NCBI GenBank assembly: GCA_038380795.1
Contig: CM076274.1
Coordinates: forward strand, 19,438,027 to 19,502,026
Source: Pyrocephalus nanus
Taxonomy: Eukaryota > Chordata > Aves > Passeriformes > Tyrannidae
DNA: 64,000 nucleotides
Direction of reading: 5' to 3'
The translations under genes and the position numbers were made by a program. Position 1 is the stretch's first letter, and each line of letters opens with the position of its first letter. The notes below the pieces were generated by a model. That model did not search any database and was not told where the DNA came from. It saw only the letters and a list, made by a program, of their open reading frames with translations. Below, one piece after another: positions 13,205 to 26,144 of this stretch.

Positions 13205-13335
13205 GAAGTGCACGAGTTTCTCATTTAACGTGGTACCACGCTACATTCTTTCTCTGTGAAGAGCCCTCATTTAACTTTAGGCGTGTTTGTACATCTAATT
13301 ACAAATGGGTCATGTTTAATTGATTTCAGACATCC
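13205..13335. promoter_or_regulatory. Candidate conserved noncoding island 3 with palindrome
   Basis: Contains the perfect 12-bp palindrome CGTGGTACCACG at 13,229-13,240, then CATTTAACTTTAGGCG and TCTAATTACAAATG homeodomain-like sites. Confidence 0.35.
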
Positions 13336-14255
13336 CCAGCGCTGCCGCCAGCGGGGCAGCCACAGTGGCACAGGTACAGGCACAGGGATGGCTCCCAGCT
13401 GTCCCCTCTGCTCTGCCCTCGTCCCACTGGCAGCCCCAGGTGCCAACCAGCCCCCAGGAGCCCTGCCTGCCCGGAGGAGCAGTGGGCAGAGCAGGAAGCA
13501 CCTCAGCAGCCGCTCCGTGGCTTCCCTGTGGCTCCACAGTGCCCACGCACAACCACTGTGGGCTGCTCGTTCCCAAAGCCCTCGGGCTGGGCAGGAGGAC
13601 GCTGCTTTCAGGGCAAGGCAGAAGCTGGAGAGCTCTCTCCGTGCCCCTGCCAGCCCTGCACAGGGGCAGGCTCTGAGATGGGTCAGGGTGCTCCCTGTGC
13701 TCCCCATCGCCCTGTGCTCCGTGTCCTGCACGTCCCTGCTCCTGCACCGCCAGGGCGAGGGGCACACGGGCTCCTCGGGATGGAGGAGCTGCAGGACAGC
13801 ACAGAGCACCCTCAGGGGACAGCAGCACAGAGCCCGAGACTCAGGGGGCATGTGCCCACCGCCTGTGCCCACCCACGCCCCTCGGGCCCCGGCTCGTGGC
13901 TGCCACTGCAGCGATGGGCACCGCTCGTCCTTCTTCTGTCACAGCTCTCCAGGGGAGCTGAATCAAACTGTCAGCAAAGAGGGGATGATGATTCAGCTCC
14001 CACCAAGGGCTACACTATTACCTAGCAGCTTAATAATGAAAACTGTCATCATTCCTGCAATAAGGAAAGATAAATAAGTTATTAAAAGAAGAGCCTGCCA
14101 CCCTCTTCGGGCAGGGCACCGTGCCAGAGGATATTAACTGCTGGCCACAGCCTGTCTGTTCGGGGAACGGAGAGGGATACCCTGAGTGCTCGCAGAAAGA
14201 GCTCTTTCTCCTCCAGCTGGCTTGGAAAAGGCTTGTGTGCCTGGCACAGTGAGAG

Positions 14256-14312
14256 CCACCACTCCTGCTCCAGCCACCACTCCTGCTCCAGCCATCTCTC
14301 CTGCTCCCACTC
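14256..14312. repeat. 18-bp repeat, about 3 copies
   Basis: Copies of CACCACTCCTGCTCCAGC and a diverged third copy. Short and unremarkable. Confidence 0.75.
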
Positions 14313-17267
14313 CTGCTCCTCCCCAAAGGTGTAAAGATAAATACAGCCCCAGGAAGGGAGATGGTGGGGAGGGAAGGACTGAGGCTGAGGAGGGGCCAAA
14401 GCAGGCTCTGAAGATCTGGTGAGCCCTGATCCCGAGCGAGGAGCCCGTTAACCAGAGCTCTGCTGAGCAGTGTCTGTGGGACCCTCAGTGCACTGAGGAG
14501 TGACAAACAGGGCACCCTGTGGCAGTCGCTGCAGGTGATGCTGTGCAGGGAAGGGGCCAGTGCAGCTTCCATGCTGGATCCCTCTCAGCTGCACAGCCAA
14601 ACTGTTTTCCCCTCCCTGCTGGCCCTGCCAAGCTCCCCTGGCTGGGGCTCCCCTTTAGCACCTGTCAGAATGTGACACAACGAAAGGCACGTCTGATATG
14701 GTGAGAGAAAGTTGTGAAATGGGAAAGGAAGGAGAAAAGAAGAAGTGCCCGTCCTTGCTCAGCTGTATTTCACTGGGCAGACAGCAGGAGCTGTTACACA
14801 GCCTGCCAGGAAGGGGAGGGCAGGAGCCCTGGTGGGGCCTGGCTGTGGGGCAGACCCCCCAGTGCTGCTCTGTGGAACAGGACAGAATAAATGACCTCCA
14901 GAACACCTTCCCTTTGAAACCCTCCAACTTTCCACTAATAAACAATGTGGCTGTCAGGGCAGTCCAGTCACTTTATATAAAAATAAAAATGCTCCTTCCT
15001 TCCCCCTGAACAGCCAGAACATCTTCCTGGAGCCTACAGCAACACATTCTCCTTCCTGCCTTCTCCTGGGGACGAGTTCTCCCTTTGTCCCTTCCCATGT
15101 CCCCAGCTGTGCCCTGTTCCCATCGCTGCTGGCTCCTGGGGCCTTAAAAAAATAGATCTGTTCTTGTGGCACCTCCTCTATCTGGGCTGCCTTGGTGCCA
15201 TTTTTAGCCCCAGCAGAGCCCCTGGAACCATGTTTTTAATTGCTGTATTTACATGCCCCTTCTGGAGCTGCTGAAGTGTCCTGACAAGCCTCTGGAATCA
15301 AAGGCTTGGAGCTGCCCCAAGGGCAGGGAGCAGAGAGAAAGAATCACCTGGGCTGCCGGCAGGATGGCCCTGGAGGGCTGCAGGAACATGCCTGGCACAG
15401 GCAGGCGGGCTCTGGGCCATGGGCCCGCTGCTCCTGCTGGGATGGCCCGGGAAGGGCTGCAGGGACACGCACGGGCGGGTGGGCTCTGGGCTGTGTGCCC
15501 GGCGCTGCCCCCACCACCCACGGCGCGCGGGTCCCGGCACGCTCCGCTCCCCGCCCAGCCCACAGACGCCACCCGAGACCACAGGCAAGCTTCCACACTT
15601 GGCCGGGAAAGAGCCCATAAAGTTAGTGAACATCTTAAAAATTAAGCACCTAATGATCCCCATCCTGCAGCCAAGGGCCGGGTGCCAGCTGGGCGCTGGC
15701 TCCGCACCGTGCCCTTCCCGGCACGGCAGGCTCTGCTGCTGAATCCCACAGCACCCTCGGCTGTGGGGCTGGGGGGACAGAGCAGGTCCTGGCACGCTGC
15801 CACCAGTTAGATGGCACAGGAACACTGGTGAAAAGTGGAGAAAACATCGCCTGAGCCCTGACACCAAAGCCCTGCCACTCTTTGACTCCCAGGAACATTT
15901 TACTCCCTGAAAACACATCTTCAGGTCCTGCTGCCACTGGCTCACGTTCCCTCACCCACCAAGGGGTGGCTCTATGGGTAAGATCAGTCCTCTGCAGCCT
16001 CAGGCTAAAGCCAAGAGCTTGTCCTTGGTGCCATCTCTTCTGTGCCACGGTGCCATCACCATCACCTCTGTTCAGAGGGACCCGAGGGCCGGGCTGAGGG
16101 CAATTTGTCAGAACATTTCATCCCTCCACACGCTTCTCACTGTTACAACACAGCACCTGTGAGTGGACAGAAAATCCTCAGATGTACTCAGTCTTGCCAT
16201 CCCAGCCCACAGCGTGGCATTTCCTCTCAGGTGCCCCTGGGCAAAGCCAGCCAGTGCTGTACCCCATTTCCAGCCCCCACTCCTTCCCCCGCTCTGCTCT
16301 GGCCGTGCTGTGCCCCAAGGAATCCCCCCTGCAGGTGTCTGGGCACTGCCCCTCACTGCCTGCCCACCCTGACCCGCCCCACACCGCACCAGGCCCTGCT
16401 CCCAGGGTACCTGCCTGTCTTGGTGCTCCTCTGGAGACTCCTTCCCCAAAGCCTCCCTCCTCCTGGCCAGCCTTCCGCCATGCCTGCCCTCTACTGCTCT
16501 CCTGCCGGCCATAAAAATATATAGAATATAGAACATTATTTTATGACATACTATAAAAAAAAACCAACCTGGAACTAGGAGACACGTGCCAAACCTCAGC
16601 AGCACATGCAGGAATGCCTTTGTCCCAGCTGTTGCTGGATTGCCTGAGCTCTTCCCAGCAGAGTTGAAGGCTTTTAAGGACAGGAACCCTGTTTTCTTGA
16701 TTTACTGATTTTTTTCCTGGCACAGGGCAGCAGTGGTGGCTGTGGCTGCACAGAGTCAGGGATGCCATCTGTCCCTTGGGTCCCATCTCCTGAGGTGCTG
16801 CCCAGGGCTCCCCAAACCGGGCATACAGAGAGCATGGAGAGTGGGTATAGGTGGAGCTGGAAACTGTGAGGAGGGTGAGAGGCAGAGGTCTCCCATTTCC
16901 CATGAGAATGCTGCCTGCAGTTATTGCTCCTCAGCTCATGTTCCTTCATCTGCCACAGCCCTCTCCCTCCTTCCCCAGGGCTGAGCCCCCCTGTGCCCAT
17001 CCTGAACCCCTCAGCTCTTCCTAGGGTTTCACTGAGGCTCTGGTTCCTGCACAGGCAGTTTGGGGAACCCATGGACAGGGAACTGTCAATGTTCTCTATC
17101 AGGGCTGACATCAGATCCTTCAATCACCAAGAGATGCCGTCCCACACCGGTACCCACAGCCCAAGGCACCGGTACCCACACCCTGAGGTGCCAGCCCCTG
17201 GTCCTCCTTCATTTGCTTTCCCCTCCTGGGCTGGAGAAACTTCCCAACAGCCTTTCAGCCCCAGCTC

Positions 17268-17520
17268 CATAAAGCTCCGGATTCATTCCGCAGATATTTC
17301 CTGTGCCGGGGCTTTCCGCAGCATCTGCTGGTTTGAAGTGCTCCGTTTATTCGTCCTGGGGGCACCATTACTTTCTGCTTCAGCAGTTCTGCCTGTTCTG
17401 AAGTCTCTGCCAGGCTCCATCTATGGGAGAGAAAATTGGTGAAAGAATAATAATGATGATTGTTATAAATATCTATTTCATTGCGGTGGCCCTCGGTGCA
17501 CGTGTTCATCGCTGACGAGG
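17268..17520. promoter_or_regulatory. Candidate conserved noncoding island 4
   Basis: Repeat-free sequence with short AT-rich runs (AATAATAATGATGATTGTTA) and several CpGs, bounded on the right by ordinary GC-rich DNA. No ORF is convincing. Possible enhancer. Confidence 0.3.
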
Positions 17521-17591
17521 AGACCAGAGGGTGAGGGGGGATCACTCGGCTCCCAGCAGGCTCCCAACAGCAGATGTGTGTCCTCACCCTG

Positions 17592-17634
17592 CTGCCTCCT
17601 CCTCCTCCTCCTCCTCTTCCTCCTCTTCCTCTAC
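17592..17634. repeat. (TCC)n trinucleotide repeat
   Basis: CCT/CTT triplets run for about 40 bases; the complementary strand is a GGA-rich purine tract. Confidence 0.9.
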
Positions 17635-18639
17635 CCCAGGCACTTGTCACTATACCCCCATCTCTTTTCCCCAGAAGGTCTCTGGGGGGTCAGGGGTCCA
17701 GAAGTCCTGGAGAGCTCTGGAGATGAGTTCCTCTTGTTCCTGACTGTGAGATATGTCCTGGGCAGGCTGGAGCCACTTCTGAGATCATCCATTCACTGGG
17801 ATGGATGGAGAGAACAGCTGAGGGGGGATCAGTGGGCAGAGAGCTTTGCACAAGGGGCATGGCAGAGGTGCACAGCCACGTCTCCTGGCTTCTGCCTCAG
17901 TTTCTCCGTGGATTTTTGCTCTTGTCCGGCTGAGTGAAAACATAAATCACTAAGAATTTCACCCATAAATGATCCACATCAGCACCAGCAGCACATTTCG
18001 CCTCTCCTCAGGGGATTATCCAACCAGGGCCTTTGTGAGGGAGTGCAGAGGATCTTTCCCCTTGTCTCACCACCTGTGCTCCACCATCCTGTGGATGATC
18101 CCCTTCCCTCATGTCCTCAGCCACTGCAGGATGCTCCAGGCCTGTGTCCCAGCCCTCGAGGCCACTCAAACTCCTCCACTTCCATTTCCTGCTGCAGAGA
18201 GTTTCAGGTATTTCCTGTAGACACTTTAAAATTCCTCGAGGGCTTCTCCATTTCACCCTCAGTGGGATGGCCTGGAAGCAGGACAGCAGGAGCCATGCAG
18301 AGTGGGGTACCTGGGAAGACTTTGTACAGATCAGCATTCCTTGGCTCATTTTCCACTGGCCTTTCCACTTGGAGCAGCCCTCCCCTCCCTGCAGATCAGA
18401 CCAGATAGCTGTACATGGGCCCTCCTGGGTCTGAAAATCAGTAAATGCAATTCCATCTGCCGTGAGGATAACGTTACCACTGCCAGATCATCCCTGCTCC
18501 TGGGCTGCAGCTCTGACCAGAAACCATCTGTATGGCAGGGGCTGTGCTGGGGACACACAGGGACACGCAGGGACCCATGGAGAGCACCAGCCCAGCGTGG
18601 GTACTGTTACCTACAGATGGAAAGTTGTCTCTGAGGTAC

Positions 18640-19020
18640 TCGATCTTCCCTAAACTCCTTTGCTGTAACCCTTTCAGGGGACATCTGTTAAATCCCTCCA
18701 GGGATGGTGATTCCACCTCTGCCCTGGGGAGCTTCTTCCAGGGCCTCAGCACCCTTTTGGGTGCTTTTGGGCCCCTGGCACAGCTGGAGGCCGTTCCCTC
18801 TCCTCCTGTTCCTGTTCCCTGGGAGCAGAGGCTGAACCCCCCTGGCCCCCCCCCTCCTGTCAGGGATTGCAGAGCCAGAAGGTCCCCCCTGAGCCTCCTT
18901 TTCTCCAGGCTGAGCCCCCCCAGCTCCCTCAGCTACTCCTGGTGCTCCAGACCCTTTCCCAGCTCCCTTGCTGGACAGGCTCCATCCCCTCAATGTCCTT
19001 CTTGTCTCTCCAACCCCACA
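18640..19020 (-). mobile_element. CR1 LINE fragment (minus)
   Basis: The inverted CR1 order is clear: CCCTCCAGGGATGGTGATTC, CCTGGGGAGCTTCTTCCAG, CAGAGGCTGAACCCCC and TTTTCTCCAGGCTGAGCC. About 380 bases, the longest CR1 copy in the window. Confidence 0.85.
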
Positions 19021-19584
19021 CTGGAGCCCAGGAAGGTGGGAGAAAGAGATGGAAGTACATCAACCACCAGAGCTAGTGCAACCATAAATGCAAAGTCTGG
19101 GACTTATTTTTCCTTATTTGCTGTTAGATTGGCCATAATCTCTTCTGGAGCCTCCTCCCAGCTTGGTCAGAGGTGGCAGAGCTCTCCTGTTCCCCCTGAG
19201 CTCACGGGACTCTTCCCTGCCTCCCATGCTGCAGCTCCCAGCAGATCATCCTGCTACGGCCATGCCAGCCTCACCCTTGCCTGGAGAGCCTTCCCAAACA
19301 TCCCAAGATCTGTCTCCAAATGTAAACAGACATTTTCATGGAAAACCCACAGCTTGGCTCAAGCAGCAGGTCAGGGATGTTGGCTGACAGGCTGCTCTGG
19401 AGCCCAGAGAGACCAACACAGCCCAGAGGGTCTCGGCTTCCCTTGTTTGCTCACAAGGAAGTTGGTTCTTATGGCAATTTGTGCTTCAATAAACGTGAAA
19501 TAAAATCCATTCTGCCCTTTCCCAGCTGGCGTCATCCCCCTTTCCCTCTGTTTATCACATCATCTCCATCGCCCCGGCAACCCC

Positions 19585-20262
19585 GGCAGCCCAGGAGGGG
19601 ATGCTGGTGGCGGGTGGGGCGTGCGCCGGCCCCGCACCCGAAACAAAGATCCCGAAACAAAGATCCCGAAACAAAGATCCCGCTCCCACACGGGAGTCTC
19701 CAGTGAGACGGACCGGAGCGAGGGAGACCGGGAACAAACCCGGGATGGGGGCAAAACAGCTTCGGAAGGGGATGCTCTTGGCGCTGGCCCCCGCAGCACC
19801 CACGGGAGTGACTCTGGAGGGGTCCGTCCGTGGGATCCGCGGGAGGGGACGTCCATCCCCACGGCCCAGCCCCGGCTCCGGGCAGGACACCAACAGGAAC
19901 CCCAGCTCGGAGCGGGAAGTCTGCGAACAGTCTGGGGACCCGCTCCCAGGGCAGGTTCCTCTCTGCACCCCCTCGTGGGCCCGTCCTCCACCTGCCCTTC
20001 CCCTGTCCCGTCACGCTCCCAGTTCCCCCCTTCACCCCCCCAGTGCGCTCAGAGCCCATTTCGGCCGCATTCCTTCCCTTTAGCCCTCAGTCGGTCCCAC
20101 CGCTCCCCGGAGAGCCCCCGGCCCCTCCGAGGGCAGCGCAACCCGCGGGGCTCCCCCTGCTCCGCATCCATCCCGAGACATTCCCGCAGGACCGACAGCC
20201 CGGCCCCACCGCCTCCCGCGGTCTCGGCCTGCCCCCGCGCGGCGGCTCCGGGCACGGACAGA
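19585..20262. promoter_or_regulatory. Orphan CpG-rich block
   Basis: CpG is dense across this segment and it runs directly into the 10-bp minisatellite that follows. It contains three tandem copies of GATCCCGAAACAAA at about 19,644-19,685. Long open frames cross it on the plus strand but their product is low-complexity and continues into the repeat, so no gene is called. It may be a CpG island without a recognised gene, or CpG-rich repeat DNA. Confidence 0.35.
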
Positions 20263-20826
20263 CCCACGGACAGACACGGACAGACCCGGACAGACACGGA
20301 CAGACCCACGGACAGACCCACGGACAGACACGGACAGACCCACGGACAGACACACGGACAGACACAGGGACAGACACACGGACAGACCCACGGACAGACA
20401 CGGACAGACCCACGGACAGACACACGGACAGACCCACGGACAGACACGGACAGACCCACGGACAGACACACGGACAGACCCACGGACAGACACACGGACA
20501 GACACACGGACAGACCCATGGACAGACACACGGACAGACACACGGACAGACACACGGACAGACACGCGGACAGACCCATGGACAGACCGCACCGGGACCC
20601 GCACCACGGACAGACCCACGGACAGCCACACGGACAGACACGGACAGACCCATGGACAGACACGGACAGACACACGGACAGACACACGGACAGACACACG
20701 GACAGACCCATGGACAGACACACGGACAGACACACGGACAGACACACGGACAGACACACGGACAGACCCATGGACAGACCGCACCGGGACCCGCACCACG
20801 GACAGACCCACGGACAGCCACACGGA
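20262..20826. repeat. 10-bp-based minisatellite with a higher-order repeat
   Basis: The core ACGGACAGAC is repeated in 10- to 12-base steps (GACAGACACACG and GACAGACCCACG variants) for about 560 bases. A longer block containing an unrelated insert (GACCGCACCGGGACCCGCAC) occurs at 20,581 and again at about 20,773, so a segment of about 192 bases was itself tandemly duplicated. Open frames on both strands (HGQT / VCPC repeats) are by-products. Confidence 0.95.
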
Positions 20827-21002
20827 TGGATCCTCCCCAGGACCCACCCACAGACAGACCCATACCCGTGAAGGACCTACAGATGGCTCCACAACAGTTT
20901 GGGACAGATGAGGGACACGGGCAGGGAAACACAGTGGGAAAGAACAGAAGGAAATCCGGAACCACTGGGAGAGATTTCCTCAAGAGAGAAAACTGAGACT
21001 GC

Positions 21003-21192
21003 TCAGAGGGTGGGCAGGCCCTGGCACAGGTTACCCTGAGAGGCTGGGGCTGCCCCATCCCTGGGAGTGTCCAAGGCCAGATTGGACAGGGCTTGGAGCA
21101 ACCTGGGCTGGTGGAAGCCGTCCCTGCCTGTGGTAGATGATCTTTAAGGTCCCTTCCCAACCCAAACTATCCTGTGATTCCTTGATTCTGAG
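21003..21192 (+). mobile_element. CR1 LINE 3' end (plus)
   Basis: GGCAGGCCCTGGCACAGGTT, CCATCCCTGGGAGTGTCCAA, TTGGACAGGGCTTGGAGCAA and GATGATCTTTAAGGTCCC end in CTGTGATTCCTTGATTCTGA, the complete CR1 terminus. Confidence 0.9.
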
Positions 21193-21194
21193 AT

Positions 21195-24100
21195 GGGATG
21201 TAATCATCGTCAAAGCCATGAACTCTGGGGCTTGTACCAACATGGCATCAGCACAGGTCCTTTACCTTCAGCTCCCTATGCCAGTGGGGATGGGATGGGC
21301 CCTGTCTGTGCTGGGAATGGGATCTCCTGGAGTGTCCAGAGCCTCATCTGGGCTGGCCCTGCAGGCAGCTGCCTTCTCTCCCTGCCCCACACTCTCTGTG
21401 GGTACCAGAACCCACTGCCATGTGCCCAGGAAGGACACAAGGACTGTCCAGCAGCCAGTGGAGGGGGTTGAATGCCGGGGGTCCCCAGGGAACCCTTGTG
21501 CAAGACTGACTCTGGCACAGTCAGTGAATGAAGATTAAACAGCCCGGGGAAGTTGCTTCACCTCTTATCAGAGAGTTGCTCTCCCCTCTGCTGCAGTGAC
21601 TCATGCTCTGCTGAGCCCTCCCCACCTCATCTGGGATGTGTTACAGCCCTGGACCCCACTCCCTCTCCCTACAGATGGGGATTCTCGTGGAATGTCTGCC
21701 TCCTCTTCCTCTTTCTTCTCCTCTCCAGTGTTTCTGTTTCTCAGGTGTCCCCTGCCCACATAACACAGCTGTCCCCTAAGCCAGGCTGCCTTTGGCTTGT
21801 CCCCAGCCCTGGAAAGGGGATAGAACCCAAAGGCTCCCATTTTTCCAGAAGTTGTCCCTGCCCACCTCTGCCTGCAGGCCCCAGCCTGGGTTGGCAGCAG
21901 GTCCTCCCTCAGTCCAGTGTCACTCTGCCCTGGAAGGGGAAGGGGGCAGACATCCAGATTGCAGGGAGAGAGCCCAGACCCACTGGAATCCTCAGGACGA
22001 GCTGGCAGCTGACATTTCAGAGGGGACGAGGTTTAATTTCCCTGTCTCAGAAGCACTCACGTCTCTCAGAGCCGGGGACAGCGGTGACTCGAGGAGGCAG
22101 CAGAGCTAAATCAGATGCCAAACACTGATTCCTCCACACATCCCCAGGGACTGACAGCTGGAGTCACTCTCACCATCTGTCTTCCCACTGCAGCCCCTGG
22201 AGAAGGTGCACTCCTCCAGCTAACGATGGAGACAGCGAGAGAGCAAATGCATTCATTTCCAGGCCTATGGATTTTCCAGTCAGGGACTGCAGAAACACAC
22301 TGCACTGGGGAATGTGTTTTGCTCATCCCAGTCATGCAGCTCTTGTGCTTTGCTGTGTAACAGGTGACACTGATGGACCAGCTCCTCCCCATCTCCTGCC
22401 CAGTGCATCCTTCAGGCAGCTGTGTCCGGGCTTTCTGATCCTTGGAGGAAAAAACGTCTGAAAGACTGGATTTATTGTTCCTCGTGATCTTGCCCTCATC
22501 CCAGGCAAGCTTGGAGACTAAGGGGGTGGCCAGAAACTTGGGACACATGATAAAAGCATTTTGTATCCAGATAGGACAGATCTTCATGAGAACGAGTCCA
22601 GAATTAATAAACCATCGACCCACAGCCAAGTGTGTTGTTAACTCAGAAGCAATGAGGTCGTGGTGAATCACAGGGAGTCAGGGACACAGGGGGAGAAACC
22701 AGCTCGGGAAAACACTGAATTAGACCAAACCTGGACGTAAACCTCAATTCTTTCTTCATGGCTGAAACTATTTAACAGTTTGCCTTCCTCTCCTTAGAGC
22801 TCCACTGCAAACTCCCCGGGAAGTGGGAGGGGAAAACCGCAGGGACACAGCCCAGCCCGGGGGGATGCAGGAGCTGGGAGAGGGGCTGGGGGGCTTGGGC
22901 AGGTCTGGCATCTGGCACAGCCCCCCAAGGGGATCCCAGAGCCCTGCCCTGGCTCTGCAGGGACCTGTCCCCACAGGGGGTGATGCTGCTGTGCCGGATA
23001 AGCCACGAGGGAGGGCTGGGGGCTCTGCCAGCCCATCTCACCCTGCAGACAGGGAGGAGGAAGAGGCTGGGGCACCTCAGCTGGTCCCCTCCACAGCAGC
23101 TGTTCCCAAAAGGGTTTCCATTCTTCAGTGGCAGAGCACTTACGAAATGTGGGCCTACATCCCTTTTAGAAGTTTCCACTTCTCTGTGCAGAAGTTTTCC
23201 AGGTTACAGGGTCTGGGACTTTGGGAAGATAGCTCGGTGGTGGAGTCACATCCAAGTCATAGTTCTCACATTGCGAGGGAGCTATGGTGGGAAAAACCCT
23301 TCTCCCCAGCTTTGCATATTAATTTATTATGATTTACAGGCTAATCCTGTGCCCCTCCCTGCACCCTGACAGCCTCAGCACCCACCAGCACTTGAATTAC
23401 CTTTTTCCATGCAGAGTCTGGCTTAGACCACCAACAGGAGCATCAAGGCCTCCTCCACCCCCTGCCCTCCCTGTCTCAGGGAACCCCCTCCCTCCCTGCA
23501 TCACCCAAATGTGGTGGGGAGCAAACCCCAGCTCCCAACATGCCTGTGCTTGGGGGGCTCAGCCTCAAACCCCAACCATGGCCCAGGCACTGCTGCTCTC
23601 TGCTCTCCTGCCTTTACTCAGCTGTGGCTCTGCCACGCTCTTCCTCAGCCCTTCTTCCCCTGCTCATGTTCTGGCAGGTTTTCCTCAGCCCAGACCTCTC
23701 TTCCTCAGTCCCTGCAGAGGTGCAAAGGTGTCTCTGTTTGCACAGGCACACCAGGCAAGCTGGCACCTCGTCTTCCTCCTGTCTTCCCTGCAGGTCCCTG
23801 ACCTTCTCCAGCACTGCCTCCCATCCCAGTGGCTCTGCTCCCTGGGCCAGCATTCCCACAAGCTCTCCACTGCCAGCTGCTTGGCTCACTTCACCCCTCA
23901 GTCCCCACCTATACCTGTCTGACAACACTTGCCCTTTGGTATTTGCACACCCACACTCCCCACACTCCCCACACCCGTATTTAGCTGTGCCATCAGTGGT
24001 ATCCATGAATCCCTCAGGCACTGCCTGCAGCAGGATCATCCCTAAGGCTGGTGGAAATTCCCAGAGGCTGCTGGACCGAGGGTTCCTGTCCTCATGCCTC

Positions 24101-24815
24101 AGAAACCCTCTCCTTGGAAAAAGCTCTCAGGCAATCCCAGCACCGTGGTGGTTAATCCCCAGCTTCTTGGGGGTGAGAGACATGATGGGAGAAGGGATAT
24201 ATCAGCTCTTCCAAGCTGCAAGAGACAGCAAACCTGTTGGATCAAGGGTTCAGACATGCCCTACTCAGACCAGCAGTGTTTTATTTGGGGCTGATTTGCA
24301 AGTCTCTGCATTCCCAACGATATTGAAATGACTCTGGTTTGCAGCAATGGCAAAGCCAGGCTTAGGCAGGCTGGGAGGGAGCTCATCTGCTCCAGACTGC
24401 TCAGCTCTCCTGGCATTTTACACCAGAGCAGAGGATAGTTCTGCAAACAATGAGCTGAAAAGTGACATATCGCCCTCCCTTGTTTTCCCATCCATCAGCT
24501 GAATTTTGCCTTTTCCCTGATTCCTGAAAGGCTCTCGTAATTAACTTCCCTGAGCATGTGAGCCCCACGGTGCTGGTTGATCCCTGGCCACGGATGAGCC
24601 GGTCAGTCCGTGGGGAGCTGCCCTGGGCTCTGGGAACTCCTGCCCACCCTGGCCAAGCCTGGTGCTCCCCTTGCCCCAACATCTCCCTGCAGGTGTGGGC
24701 ACAGCTGGGCTGTTGGGAAAGGGGCAGGGGCTGGGCCCACGCTCCCCCACGGCACTGCCCACCCCAACCCCGAGGGCTCGTCCCTGGCAGCTCCCTCATC
24801 CCGGGGGTGTTGTTC
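21195..24815. other. Gene-free stretch
   Basis: GC-rich, mostly unique sequence. A moderately AT-rich patch at 22,480-22,680 is the only part that looks constrained. Pyrimidine-rich CCTCAGCCC-type tracts at 23,640-23,720 explain several ORFs. No gene is supported. Confidence 0.45.
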
Positions 24816-24819
24816 AATC

Positions 24820-25160
24820 CAGGTGCACTTTTTATTGGATTTTGTTAAATTAAACGTATGATCCCATATTATCTGACCCAGCTCCAAAGTCTCCCAGGCC
24901 CAGGCAAACTCTGCTGCCTCAGCTTTCCATTTCCATGTTTATTTACTGCCTTTCAGATCGCCTGGGCTGCACAGTGCAGCCTCTGATGAATAAATAACCG
25001 GTGCCCTTGCAGGCCAGATTGATTAGATGGATTTAATTAATGAGCCCAGATCCCCTTGAGGACTCTCCCAACTAAAATACTGGAACCAGCCAGTGTGTGA
25101 CAGCACCAGGACCCATTGATTTACGGGAATATTAACGAGGGATCACTTAGTGACTTCATC
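24820..25160. promoter_or_regulatory. Candidate conserved noncoding island 5
   Basis: AT-rich segment with GTTTATTTACTGCC, GATTGATTAGATGGATTTAATTAATGAG and GATGAATAAATAAC, rich in homeodomain and TALE-type cores. It ends just before the 25.5 kb minisatellite. Confidence 0.35.
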
Positions 25161-25509
25161 GATGCTGTAACAAGGACACCCCTGAGGATGGGAGAGGCTG
25201 CCAGGGGTCAGGTCACAGTTGGGTCAGCACACGGGGATTGTTCCCCCTGCTGCTCGGCCACCAACATCCTGCAAGTGTTCATCTGTGCTCCCCATCCCAG
25301 CTGGACCATGTGGCCAGGGAGACAGGGAGCCAGAGCTGCCAGCTGGCTTCCAAGGGCACTGGGGGCACACAGGCACTGGAAACAACTGGGAAAGAGGCAC
25401 AACCCTGAGAGGACACACTGGGGGTTGCTCCACACCAAGGCCAAACCTGGGGGAATTCAGGAGAGGGGAAGCAAAGCAGGAGCATGAAGCCCACGCTGGG
25501 TCGGGATGG

Positions 25510-25982
25510 GGAGAGCTGGGCAAGACCAGGGGGAGCTGGGCAGGACCAGGGGGAGCTGCCAGGGCCAGGGGGAGCTGGGCAGAGCCAGGGGGAGCTGCCA
25601 GGGCCAAGGGGAGCTGGGCAGAGCCAGGGGGAGCTGCCAGGGCCAGGGGGAGCTGGGCAGGGCCAGGGGGAGCTGGGCAGGGCCAGGGGGAGCTGCCAGG
25701 GCCAAGGGGAGCTGGGCAGGGCCAGGGGGAGCTGAGCAGGGCCAAGGGGAGCTGGGCAGGGCCAGGGGGAGCTGGGCAGAGCCAGGGGGAGCTGGGCAGG
25801 GCCAGGGGGAGCTGGGCAGAGCCAGGGGGAGCTGGGCAGGGCCAGGGGGAGCTGGGCAGGGCCAGGGGGAGCTGGGCAGGGCCAGGGAGAGCTGGGCAGG
25901 GCCAAGGGGAGCTGGGCAGGACCAGGGGAAGCTGCCAGGGCCAAGGGGAGCTGGGCAGGTCCAGGGGAAGCTGCCAGGGCCA
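25510..25982. repeat. 20-bp minisatellite, about 23 copies
   Basis: The unit AGCTGGGCAGGGCCAGGGGG alternates with an AGCTGCCAGGGCCAGGGGG-type variant, period 20. The plus strand is G-rich with repeated GGGGG runs and so could form G-quadruplexes. Confidence 0.96.
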
Positions 25983-26144
25983 GCCTGAGCCCCCGTGTGC
26001 CAAAGGCCACCTCTCTGATGCAGACAGACGTGTGACAGGGTGCTCAGCCCAGCTGCCCCTCGCTCCCCAGCCCCCAGAGCCATGGCAGATGGCAGCCCCC
26101 ACACAGACCTCTCCCCGCCAGCCTCCACAGCATCCCGAGAATGT

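Larger units (their letters stand above)
12900..18630. other. Gene-free stretch
   Basis: Besides the islands and short repeats listed separately, AT-rich patches occur at 13,965-14,100 and 15,600-15,660 in GC-rich DNA. No exon with family similarity was recognised on either strand. Confidence 0.5.

Noticed and set aside
19621..20996. Plus-strand ORFs of about 390-416 codons and minus-strand partners
   Set aside because: More than half of each is the translated ACGGACAGAC minisatellite, and the rest is GC-rich low-complexity sequence. Both strands are open, as expected for such repeats.
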